A DNA stretch of 13,705 nt from DATEJJ01 sp039649115 (GTDB lineage: Bacteria > Actinomycetota > Actinomycetes > Mycobacteriales > Micromonosporaceae): contig JBBWZQ010000102.1 in the NCBI GenBank assembly GCA_039649115.1, positions 1 through 13,705 on the forward strand, in the 5' to 3' direction. The position numbers and the translations under genes were made by a program. Positions 1 to 6,452 of the stretch are shown one piece after another. Each line of letters opens with the position of its first letter. Position 1 is the first letter of the stretch. The notes beneath the pieces are model-generated. The model made no database searches. It was given only the letters and a program-made list of their open reading frames with translations, and was not told where the DNA came from.

Positions 1-288
1 GCGGCGGACGCCGAGAGCCTCGGACCCCTCGGCGCCGATCGAACGATCGGCGAGCTTCTCGTTGCGCTGGGGTTCGATCTGAACGTACCCATCCGCGACC
101 AGGAGACACCGCTGACGATGTCCTGTCGCGCGGACAAGCGCGAACACCCCGAAACCGTCGCGACCCTGCTGGACCTCGGCGCCGATCCGAACGCGCCGAA
201 CGCGAAGGGACGCACGCCGCTCGCGATCGCGACGAGCGCGGGCTTCACCGAGACCGTCGCGCTGCTGCGAGCTGCGGGAGCGCGCTGA
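1..288 (+). CDS. Ankyrin-repeat protein, C-terminal part (5' end outside window)
   Basis: The first reading frame is open from base 1 to the TGA at 286-288 and gives 95 residues. The C-terminal half has clear ankyrin-repeat features: LLDLGADPN, then KGRTPLAIA, then a helix pair ending LLRAAGA, which is the usual TPLxxA...LLxxGAdxN cycle. An earlier, more divergent repeat (GFDLNVPIRDQETPLTMS) is visible around residues 24-41. Ankyrin repeats mediate protein-protein contacts; the partner and cellular role cannot be told from this piece. The start and any N-terminal domain or signal peptide lie outside the window. No convincing terminator follows the stop codon. Confidence 0.8.
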   Translation, partial: AADAESLGPLGADRTIGELLVALGFDLNVPIRDQETPLTMSCRADKREHPETVATLLDLGADPNAPNAKGRTPLAIATSAGFTETVALLRAAGAR

Positions 289-489
289 ATGCGCACCGAG
301 ACGTCACGCTTGAACTCCTCGCCGTGATCGTGGGGGGACCGGGACGTGTTGGCCACCAACCCGCTCGCGACCGGCACCAAGCGCTTCGCCCACCCATGGC
401 GGGCGAGCGCACTGCGGTGGAGGACCGGTCACGCCGCAACTGCGATCCCGGGCGACGATGAAGTTCGCAAGATCGACAGGTCTACGGAA
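289..489. other. Gene-poor stretch between ankyrin gene and HAD gene
   Basis: About 200 bases lie between the plus-strand ankyrin stop and the minus-strand HAD stop. Frames of 60-odd codons are open here in both directions, but they lack a recognisable motif and a good ribosome binding site, so I do not call them. An ATG at 289 directly after the ankyrin stop opens only 12 codons. No strong hairpin or mobile-element end was seen. Confidence 0.4.
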
Positions 490-1062
490 TCAGGCACCCG
501 CAACCGGATCGGATCCCCTCGGCCGCGCCCGCCGCCCTGACGACCTCATGTCCAGCGTCGGCTGGTGGGCCCGCGCGAACTCCTCGATGGCGTCCATGTC
601 TGGCGGCTGCAACCCGCGCCGCGGCGGCGGGGAGATCAGCAGCGCGCGACCGTCGGCCGCCAACTCCTCCCGCAACAGCCAGCTGGCGGGGACGGCGTCA
701 TCGTCGGTCCACACCAGGTACCGGCCCTCGTCTTCGAGGACCCGCTTGGCGGCCGCCAACTTCAAGGCCTGGCCTTCGGCGCCGCGCGGCACCGGGTTCA
801 TGTCCAGTGCCCGGGGCAGGGCGGGCAGCCGGAACAGCCGCTCCAGGTTTTCCGCGTCCGGGCACCACGTGGTGCACCACCGGATCTCCACCATGCCACT
901 GGCGTGCAGCGCCCGGATGCGATTGAGCAGGGCCGGCGCCCAACGGATCGGCCAGTTCATGCCACCGGAGAATGCGACGGCGCGCCGTGGTGCCGCGCCC
1001 CAGCCCGGACGTGCGGCGTTGAGGACGCCATCGACGTCGAGCAGCCACACGGGCACTGTCAC
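490..1062 (-). CDS. HAD-superfamily hydrolase
   Basis: This encodes 190 residues from a GTG start at 1062, preceded by a GAGAGAGG Shine-Dalgarno. The N-terminus holds the HAD nucleophile motif LLDVDGVLN, with Asp9 and Asp11 as predicted nucleophile and acid/base. WCTTWC at mid-protein fits the position of the second HAD motif. A lysine-containing helix (KLAAAKRVL) and the acidic WTDDD supply motifs III and IV for Mg2+ binding. HAD enzymes are mostly phosphatases, but the substrate here is unknown. The WCTTW variant resembles actinobacterial proteins annotated as the HAD domain of 'Swiss Army Knife' RNA-repair proteins; that link is from memory. The last ~20 residues are basic and low in complexity. 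It is probably co-transcribed with the small gene ending 12 bases upstream. Confidence 0.8.
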   Translation of the reverse strand: MTVPVWLLDVDGVLNAARPGWGAAPRRAVAFSGGMNWPIRWAPALLNRIRALHASGMVEIRWCTTWCPDAENLERLFRLPALPRALDMNPVPRGAEGQALKLAAAKRVLEDEGRYLVWTDDDAVPASWLLREELAADGRALLISPPPRRGLQPPDMDAIEEFARAHQPTLDMRSSGRRARPRGSDPVAGA

Positions 1063-1074
1063 GTCAGCCCTCTC

Positions 1075-1221
1075 TCACCCTCGGGAAGCCCGCAGCGTCA
1101 ACTTGGCCATCCTGCCGGTTGGGTGATGCCGCACGATGCCCTCGTAGGGGAAGTCCGTCAGGAACTTGGCCAGCCGGCCAAGATCCGCCCAAGTGAGCTC
1201 GGCCGCGATCCCCTCCTCCAT
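1075..1221 (-). CDS. Small protein (48 aa) upstream of the HAD hydrolase
   Basis: An ATG at 1221 opens a 48-codon frame that stops 12 bases before the GTG of the HAD gene. The HAD Shine-Dalgarno overlaps this stop region, as in a translationally coupled operon. About 85% of codons end in G or C, typical of real genes here. The translation looks protein-like: an amphipathic helix (LTWADLGRLAKFLTDF), then a short stretch with HHPTG and a basic tail. I do not recognise the family. An in-frame TTG four codons upstream (1230), after a weak GGCGGA, is an alternative start. Other overlapping minus-strand frames are longer but look like Arg/Gly-rich shadows. Confidence 0.5.
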   Translation of the reverse strand: MEEGIAAELTWADLGRLAKFLTDFPYEGIVRHHPTGRMAKLTLRASRG

Positions 1222-1370
1222 GCCGGACAACGCTCGTCCGCCACCGACCGACCGCGATGCCGGGTGGACAGGCCGTATCCAGGTCGGTCCGTGCGGTCAT
1301 GCCCGACGGCCATCCGCGGGGTCGTGCTCGAACTTGCCAGCCGGATGCGGAGACTGTCGTGTCCCGCCAC

Positions 1371-1399
1371 CTGCCATCGACTCGCGGGACCCATAGGGT
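1371..1399 (+). promoter_or_regulatory. Possible promoter of the ABM monooxygenase gene
   Basis: CTGCCA at 1371-1376 resembles a -35 box (TTGACA, 4 of 6). It is followed after 17 bases by TAGGGT at 1394-1399, which fits the actinobacterial -10 pattern TANNNT. Transcription would begin near 1406, about 48 bases before the ATG. A small inverted repeat, GTCGC-7-GCGAC (1413-1429), lies in the predicted leader. Confidence 0.3.
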
Positions 1400-1453
1400 G
1401 AAGCGCAGACGGGTCGCGGCTCAAGCGACTCGCGAACCTCTCGAGGAGTACCG

Positions 1454-1768
1454 ATGGCCGACACGACTGTCACGCTCGCGTTTGTCGCGAAGCTCGTGGC
1501 GAAGCCAGGCATGGAACAAGACGTCGCCGACCTCCTCACCGGCGCGCTCGACCTCGCCAATGCCGAAACCGGCACGATCGCCTGGTTCGCGCTGCGCACC
1601 GACCAGTCGACCTTCTGGATCGTGGACGCCTTTCCCGCGGAAGACGCGCGCCAAGCCCACATCACCGGACCCATCGCCCAAGCGTTGATGGCCAACGCCG
1701 ACCGCCTACTTGCCACGGCGCCCGAGATTTTGCCCGCCGAGGTCCTGGCCGCGAAGGTGCCCGCATGA
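1454..1768 (+). CDS. ABM-superfamily (YgiN-like) small monooxygenase
   Basis: This encodes 104 residues from an ATG at 1454, with GAGGAG at 1444-1449 as ribosome binding site. Length and layout match the antibiotic-biosynthesis-monooxygenase fold, a dimeric alpha+beta barrel. An opening strand (VTLAFVAKLVAKPGMEQDV) is followed by a helix (ADLLTGALDLAN), the E-x-GT turn with a TIAWFALR strand, FWIVDAF, and an AHITGPIAQAL helix containing the usual His. The family includes quinol monooxygenases and cofactor-free oxygenases, and also members of unknown activity. Substrate prediction is not possible. It stands alone: the next plus-strand gene begins 295 bases downstream, and the upstream neighbour is divergent. 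Confidence 0.8.
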   Translation: MADTTVTLAFVAKLVAKPGMEQDVADLLTGALDLANAETGTIAWFALRTDQSTFWIVDAFPAEDARQAHITGPIAQALMANADRLLATAPEILPAEVLAAKVPA

Positions 1769-1845
1769 TCAATGTCGCGGCCCGTGCCTCGCGCATGGTT
1801 CCTCATGTGTGAGCAGTCGGCGCCAGCGAGACCAGCATTCCGGGC

Positions 1846-1862
1846 GATGCAGGCGGTGCATC
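1846..1862 (+). terminator. Small perfect hairpin downstream of the ABM gene
   Basis: GATGCA (1846-1851) and TGCATC (1857-1862) form a perfect 6-bp stem with a GGCGG loop, about 80 bases past the ABM stop. It could be a weak terminator or an operator. There is no T-tract, and the stem is short for this genome. Confidence 0.2.
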
Positions 1863-1926
1863 ACGATAGCGCCGTGGACCCGACGGACCAGTATCGCCGC
1901 AGTTCGAGATCGGTGAGGAACTGTGT

Positions 1927-1960
1927 CCAACGGCGTCCAACGCTGTCAAACGGCGTCCAG
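1927..1960 (+). repeat. Three 10-bp tandem repeats upstream of the protease gene
   Basis: Three consecutive copies with a 10-bp period are seen: CCAACGGCGT (1927-1936), CCAACGCTGT (1937-1946) and CAAACGGCGT (1947-1956), followed by CCAG. The spacing of about one helical turn, in non-coding DNA 100-135 bases before the protease start, fits a regulator-binding array. Iteration of a short word by chance is the alternative. Confidence 0.45.
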
Positions 1961-2005
1961 GATCCGGGGCGGCACGCCGGCGTGTCCTGCCACCATCAAG
2001 CGGCC

Positions 2006-2039
2006 TCCGGACAGTCGCGATTGTGCGACCCCGTCCGGA
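2006..2039 (+). promoter_or_regulatory. Two-tier hairpin in the leader of the protease gene
   Basis: TCCGGAC (2006-2012) pairs perfectly with GTCCGGA (2033-2039). Inside it, GTCGC (2014-2018) pairs with GCGAC (2025-2029) around a 6-base loop. The 12 pairs are separated by a small internal loop (A opposite CCC). It ends about 13 bases before the Shine-Dalgarno at 2052-2058, so it could be an operator or an mRNA structure that affects translation or stability. Confidence 0.45.
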
Positions 2040-2063
2040 CCACCGATTGCTGGGGAGGGACTC

Positions 2064-3302
2064 ATGCATCACTCCAGACCATCCCGCCGAACTGTCGTTC
2101 TCGTCGGCGCCGCCGCCATGCTTGCCGTGATGGCGAACAGCACGCCGGCCGCGGCCCGGCCATCGCCGGACGGCCGGTCGGTTGCGTCGCGTTCGACCCA
2201 GCCGACCGGCGTCCTACCGGCCGGGTTCTCCAGCTGGGCCCAGGTGTTCGCGTTCCAGAGCCAGCTCAACGCCGCCGCCGAGAAGATCGTCGCGACGGCT
2301 GGCGTCGGGTACGCCGGCATCGTCGCCGCGCCGCAGAACCGCGCGCTGCAGGTGTACTGGAAGGGCGGGGTACCGGCGTCCCTGACGCAGCTTGCCAGTC
2401 GCCTGAATGTTCCCGTCAAGTTCCGGCCCGCGGCCTACTCGCAACGGGAGATGATCGCGGAGACCAAGCGGCTCGCCGCGGACCCCCAGGTGCTGTCGGT
2501 CGGGCCCGAGGCTGACGGTAGCGGCCTGACCATTCTCGTCACCAGCGCCGGGCGCAAAGCCATCCAGTCGCGGGCCGGGGTAGTGGGCACCGCGAAGGTG
2601 CCGCTGCACCAGCGGGAGGAGCCGGTGCCGCAGACCTTGTCCCGGCCGGACGACTTCGCGCCGTACTGGGGTGGCGCGCGGTACACCACGCCCCTCGGCG
2701 GGTGCACCACCGGGTTCGCCGTCTTCTTCCAGGGGCTGGACCACATGCTCAGCGCTGGCCACTGTGGGGACAACGGCCAGATCGCGGTCGACGGTGGCGG
2801 CAACCCCGCGGTGGACACGATGGGCGACATTTTCAACGACAGCCCGTCCCGGGACACCTTGATGATCAATACGCCGTCGGAAGGCAACGCGTATGTCGAC
2901 GCGTTCGACGGCGGCACGGGCGTGGACGTGGTCGGCGCGGAGAGCGACTTCGTCGGCAACCTGGTCTGCACCGACGGGTCACGCACGGGTGAGCACTGCG
3001 GCCTGCAGGTGACACACGTCGACCAGTCCGACAACGGGTTCTTCCCACTCACCCGGGCCGTCGAGCCCAACGGCGGCTGCGCGGCCGCACGAGGAGACAG
3101 CGGCGGACCGGTCGTCGTGGACAACTTCAGCAGCCTCATCGGGCGCGGCACCATCAGCACCGGCCGGCCGGGTAGCGGCAACGTGAGCTGCCCGAACGCT
3201 CCGGTCGGGGACAGCTCCAACGTCGTCTGGTACGCCCCGCTGCTGCGGCCCGCGGGGCCGACCATCGGCTCCCTGCAGTTCTACGGCGCATCGATTCTCT
3301 GA
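2064..3302 (+). CDS. Secreted chymotrypsin-fold serine protease (streptogrisin/alpha-lytic-like)
   Basis: I place the start at the ATG at 2064, 6 bases after GGGAGGG, giving 412 residues. The frame is open upstream to a GTG at 1923, but that would put the signal peptide 47 residues in and run through repeats and a hairpin. Residues 1-31 form a signal peptide: basic SRPSRR, a hydrophobic VVLVGAAAMLAV core, and a likely cut after TPAAA. Residues ~32-195 resemble a propeptide that folds the enzyme and keeps it inactive. The mature domain begins near YWGGAR (201). The catalytic triad is His233 (LSAGHCG), Asp264 (SRDTLMI) and Ser346 (ARGDSGGPVV). Cysteines flank the His and Ser motifs as in disulfide-bonded S1 proteases. 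The final residues (LQFYGASIL) complete the barrel with no extra C-terminal domain. It should act outside the cell; the substrate is unknown. Confidence 0.88.
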   Translation: MHHSRPSRRTVVLVGAAAMLAVMANSTPAAARPSPDGRSVASRSTQPTGVLPAGFSSWAQVFAFQSQLNAAAEKIVATAGVGYAGIVAAPQNRALQVYWKGGVPASLTQLASRLNVPVKFRPAAYSQREMIAETKRLAADPQVLSVGPEADGSGLTILVTSAGRKAIQSRAGVVGTAKVPLHQREEPVPQTLSRPDDFAPYWGGARYTTPLGGCTTGFAVFFQGLDHMLSAGHCGDNGQIAVDGGGNPAVDTMGDIFNDSPSRDTLMINTPSEGNAYVDAFDGGTGVDVVGAESDFVGNLVCTDGSRTGEHCGLQVTHVDQSDNGFFPLTRAVEPNGGCAAARGDSGGPVVVDNFSSLIGRGTISTGRPGSGNVSCPNAPVGDSSNVVWYAPLLRPAGPTIGSLQFYGASIL

Positions 3303-3318
3303 CACTTCGCACTCACCA

Positions 3319-3362
3319 ACCGGGCGTCGAGGTACTCACTCGTGAGTGCCTCGGCGCCCGGT
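3319..3362 (+). terminator. Strong 21-bp hairpin terminator after the protease
   Basis: The left arm 3319-3339 and right arm 3342-3362 are reverse complements over 21 positions. The only differences are T at 3327 and 3333, which give G-U pairs in RNA. Two bases (TC) separate the arms, so the real loop would open a base pair or two. It starts 17 bases after the protease stop. There is no T-tract, as is common for actinomycete terminators. The near-palindrome would work for either strand. Confidence 0.75.
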
Positions 3363-3368
3363 CTCGCA

Positions 3369-3403
3369 GGTGGGGCGCAGCGGTGGCTGGGTAGGGCGCA
3401 GCG
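3369..3403 (+). repeat. 14-bp direct repeat, 21-bp period, before the AAA+ gene
   Basis: GGTGGGGCGCAGCG (3369-3382) recurs as GGTAGGGCGCAGCG (3390-3403), 13 of 14 identical, with centres 21 bp apart, two helical turns. It lies between the protease terminator and the proposed AAA+ start at 3450, where a regulator site or promoter would be expected. Confidence 0.4.
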
Positions 3404-3449
3404 TGCCAGACTCGGTGGAGTACATCGGTTCGAGTCGCGTGAGGCTTCG

Positions 3450-4976
3450 TTGTCTGACCCCGGGGAGCGGTCCGAACGGGCCGAGCACGCCGCCCCCGAC
3501 ACCGAGACGTTCGAGCATGCCGGGTGCCAGGTGGAGCTCGTCGACCCGACCGGCATCCTCGCCGCCGCGTCGGCGCGCCGGGTCGAGCTGCTGCACGGCG
3601 CGACGTTCCCGAGGCCCGTACGGCAGGTGCGGTTCGTCGTGTCCGGCGGTACCGGCACGCAGACACTACAGCTGGCGGCCGAGATCCGCACCGAGCTCCA
3701 TGCCGCGACCTGGGACCGGGTGCGCTCGCTCGTGACCGGCCGGGATCCGCTCGGTAGCCTGCTCGCGTGGCGGGTGGCCGCGGGTGACCCGTGGGCGACC
3801 CGGCTCGTGGACGGCGTCACCACGGTCGCTGCCAAGGCATACAAGCGGATGGGCTGGCGTTGGGTGGAGCCCGACCCGGCCCGCGATGACGCCGAGCACC
3901 ACGTGGCCGTCTTCGAAGACGCCGAGGTCGGGCTGCGGGCGAGCGTGTCCTACGGCGAGACGGCCGACCTGTCGGGCCGCACCATCCGGGTGCACGCGGC
4001 GGTACCCGCCGCTGAGGCCGGCGCGGCGCACCTGCGGGCGATGTTCAGCCTGGTGCTCCAGCTTGTCGACGAGGTGCTGCCGCAGGCGGAGTCACTCGCG
4101 GGGCGGCGGTACGTGCTGTCCGCCGGCGAGCCGTCCACGGCCGCGCCGGCGCCGGAGATGACCACCGATGCCGTGACGCTCGACCAGGTCGGGGGCCTGT
4201 CCGGCGTCGTTGCGCAGATGCGCGAAATCGCCGTGTCGTTCCGGCACCCCGAGGCGATGGCGCGGTGGGGAGCCCATCGGCCTCAGGGCATCCTGATGTA
4301 CGGGCCGCCAGGCACCGGCAAGACGATGCTGGCGCGTGCGCTCGCCAACGAGATCGGCGCCACCTTCCGGGAGATCCGTACCCCTGAAATCCTTGATAAA
4401 TGGCTGGGTGGCTCGGAGCGCAACATCAAGCGCATCTTCCGGGAGGCGCGGCGCTACCGCCGGCCGACACTGCTGCTCTTCGATGAGTTCGACAGCATCA
4501 TCAGCTACACCGGCGCGGGCGGCGACGCGGCCAGCCAGGCGATCAACGCGGTCGCGGGCATCTTCAAGCAGGAGATGAACAACCTCATCGAGGACAACCC
4601 GAACGTCATCGTGGTGGCCACGACGAACTTCCCGCACCGCGTGGACGATTCGCTGATCCGGTCCGGGCGCTTCGACGTCAAGCTGTCGATCCCGCTGCCG
4701 GACGCGGCGGGCCGGGCAGAAATCATCGGCAAGCGGATCGATCTGCTGGTGGCCGGGCACGCGGCGCCCGGGTTCCGGATGTTCGCCGACGACCTGGACC
4801 TGCCGGAGCTGGCGCGGATCAGTGCTGGCATGAGCGGGGCCGACATCCGGGAGGTGTTCCGGCGGGTACAGCTCGCGAAGGCGATGCAGGAGGCGCGTAC
4901 CGGCCGGCCGGGTACGCCGATCAGCCAGGACGAGCTGCGGGAGAGCATCGTCGGGCTGGCGACCGGAGCAGGTTGA
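3450..4976 (+). CDS. CDC48-like AAA+ ATPase with unrecognised N-terminal region
   Basis: The frame is open from a GTG at 3342, but that GTG lies in the right arm of the preceding terminator. I prefer the TTG at 3450, which follows GTGAGG (GAGG at 3441-3444), giving 508 residues; a GTG about 27 codons further on is another option. Residues 1-~235 match nothing I know: an acidic start, then mixed alpha/beta. The AAA module follows: a VGGLSGVVAQM entry motif, Walker A GPPGTGKT (285-292, Lys291), Walker B LLLFDEFD (Asp345, Glu346), the second region of homology with ATTN, and arginine fingers Arg404 and Arg407 in RSGRFD. The lid helix has SGADIREVFRR. All catalytic residues are intact, so it is probably an active hexameric unfoldase or remodeler, cytoplasmic, with the N-terminal region choosing the substrate. 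No partner protease is adjacent; the upstream protease is secreted. Confidence 0.85.
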   Translation: MSDPGERSERAEHAAPDTETFEHAGCQVELVDPTGILAAASARRVELLHGATFPRPVRQVRFVVSGGTGTQTLQLAAEIRTELHAATWDRVRSLVTGRDPLGSLLAWRVAAGDPWATRLVDGVTTVAAKAYKRMGWRWVEPDPARDDAEHHVAVFEDAEVGLRASVSYGETADLSGRTIRVHAAVPAAEAGAAHLRAMFSLVLQLVDEVLPQAESLAGRRYVLSAGEPSTAAPAPEMTTDAVTLDQVGGLSGVVAQMREIAVSFRHPEAMARWGAHRPQGILMYGPPGTGKTMLARALANEIGATFREIRTPEILDKWLGGSERNIKRIFREARRYRRPTLLLFDEFDSIISYTGAGGDAASQAINAVAGIFKQEMNNLIEDNPNVIVVATTNFPHRVDDSLIRSGRFDVKLSIPLPDAAGRAEIIGKRIDLLVAGHAAPGFRMFADDLDLPELARISAGMSGADIREVFRRVQLAKAMQEARTGRPGTPISQDELRESIVGLATGAG

Positions 4977-5030
4977 CCGCGCGGTGGATGGCGCCGGTTA
5001 GGGACGGGTCGCGGGGGAGACAGATAGAGG

Positions 5031-6452
5031 ATGGCACTGCTCCCCCTCGCGGCGGCCGGTACGCCGTCCAGCGCCCGTCTCATCCCCGCCGCACTCATCG
5101 GCATCGCCCTGATCGTGCTCCTGATCAGCTACCTCAAGCTGCATCCGTTCCTGAGCCTCACGCTCGGCTCGCTGGCCGTTGCCGCCATCGCCGGCCTGGC
5201 GATGGACCGGGCGATCACGAGCTTCAGCAACGGGTTCGGCAGCACCGCGGCGAGCGTCGGTACCCTCATCGCGCTCGGCGCGATCTTCGGCAAGCTCCTG
5301 GCCGACTCCGGCGGCGCCGATCAGATCGTCGACACCATCGTCGGCCATTCCACGCCTGCCACGCTGCCGTGGACCATGGCGGGTGTCGGTGCGATCATCG
5401 GCCTGCCGATGTTCTTCGAAATCGGCCTGGTACTCCTGATCCCGGTGGTGTTCCTGGTCGCGCGGCGGGCCCAGCTGTCGATCATCCGGGTCGGCATCCC
5501 CACACTGGCCGGCCTTTCCGTGATGCACGGGCTGGTACCGCCACACCCCGGTCCGCTGGTGGCGATCGCCGCGCTGAAGGCCGACATCGGTGTCACCCTG
5601 GGGCTCGGTGTCCTCGTCGCGGTACCGACGCTGATCGTCGCCGGACCGCTGTTCGGCCGGCTCGCCGGGCGCTGGGTCGACATCCCGCCACCGCGGCTGT
5701 CCAGTGACGGCGAACCCGACGTCGAGCGGCCACCGGGGGAGCAGACCGCGGAGCGGACCCTGGACCGCAGCGGCGGGCCGTCCCGCCGCCCCTCGTTCCT
5801 CGTCACCCTCACCACCGTGCTGCTGCCCGTGGTGCTGATGCTGGGCAAGGCCGCGGCGGACATCGTCGCGCACTCCGGCAACCGGACCCGGACGGTCCTG
5901 GACTTCCTCGGCACGCCGATCATCGCCCTGCTCATCGGGGTACTCGTGGCGATGGTGAGCCTCGGGCGGAGCGCCGGCATGGACCGCCATGCCATCGGCG
6001 GGTCGGTGACGGAGGCGCTGCCGCCCATCGCCGGGGTGCTGCTGATCGTGGCCGCCGGCGGCGGGTTCAAGCAGACGCTCGTCGACACCGGCATCGGAAA
6101 GCTGGTCACCACCTGGGTGAGCCACAGTGGACTGTCCGTGCTCCTGCTGGCATGGCTGCTCGCCGTACTCATCCGCCTGGCGACCGGTTCCGCGACGGTC
6201 GCCACGGTCACCGCGTCGGGCATCCTGGTGCCGCTGGCCGCCAACCTCAGCACGGTGCACACGTCCCTGCTCGTCCTGGCGATCGGCAGCGGTTCGCTGT
6301 TCCTCTCCCATGTCAACGATGCCGGTTTCTGGCTGGTCAAGGAGTTCTTCGGGCTGACCGTCGGGGAGACACTGAAGAGCTGGTCGGTGATGGAGACCGT
6401 GCTGTCCGTCTGCGGCCTGGTCTTCGTGTTCGCCCTGAGCCTGGTCATGTGA
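5031..6452 (+). CDS. GntP-family gluconate/sugar-acid:H+ symporter
   Basis: This is a 473-residue, strongly hydrophobic protein from an ATG at 5031; GGGGGAGA lies about 12 bases upstream. GntP-family signatures run along it: GLPMFFEIGLVLLIPVVF, GLSVMHGLVPPHPGPLVAI, a GSATVATVTASGILVPL segment, and the C-terminal SHVNDAGFWLVKEFFGLTV followed by a last membrane helix. The family imports gluconate and related aldonic or hydroxy acids with protons across the inner membrane. It is slightly longer than typical members (~440-450) because of a hydrophilic loop around residues 222-260, rich in Pro, Glu and Arg, in the middle of the protein. No gluconate kinase or dehydratase is nearby, so the exact substrate stays open. 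It follows the AAA+ gene by 54 bases and may share its transcript. Confidence 0.9.
   Translation: MALLPLAAAGTPSSARLIPAALIGIALIVLLISYLKLHPFLSLTLGSLAVAAIAGLAMDRAITSFSNGFGSTAASVGTLIALGAIFGKLLADSGGADQIVDTIVGHSTPATLPWTMAGVGAIIGLPMFFEIGLVLLIPVVFLVARRAQLSIIRVGIPTLAGLSVMHGLVPPHPGPLVAIAALKADIGVTLGLGVLVAVPTLIVAGPLFGRLAGRWVDIPPPRLSSDGEPDVERPPGEQTAERTLDRSGGPSRRPSFLVTLTTVLLPVVLMLGKAAADIVAHSGNRTRTVLDFLGTPIIALLIGVLVAMVSLGRSAGMDRHAIGGSVTEALPPIAGVLLIVAAGGGFKQTLVDTGIGKLVTTWVSHSGLSVLLLAWLLAVLIRLATGSATVATVTASGILVPLAANLSTVHTSLLVLAIGSGSLFLSHVNDAGFWLVKEFFGLTVGETLKSWSVMETVLSVCGLVFVFALSLVM

Noticed and set aside
458..1401. Long plus-strand frames opposite the HAD gene
   Set aside because: They are Arg/Ser/Pro-rich, have no motifs, and are opposite a gene with clear HAD motifs.
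1927..1960. CRISPR-like array
   Set aside because: The repeats are only 10 bp, directly adjacent with no spacers, and number three.
1923..2063. Longer protease start at GTG 1923
   Set aside because: It would bury the signal peptide and pass through tandem repeats and a hairpin; the ATG at 2064 has a good ribosome site.
2064..4976. Functional pair of serine protease and AAA+ ATPase (Lon/Clp-like machine)
   Set aside because: The protease has a secretion signal and propeptide, while the ATPase is cytoplasmic, and a strong terminator separates them.
4998..6311. 437-codon minus-strand frame opposite the GntP gene
   Set aside because: Its product is dominated by Arg/Gly/Asp/Gln/His with no domain; the opposite strand encodes a clear GntP permease.
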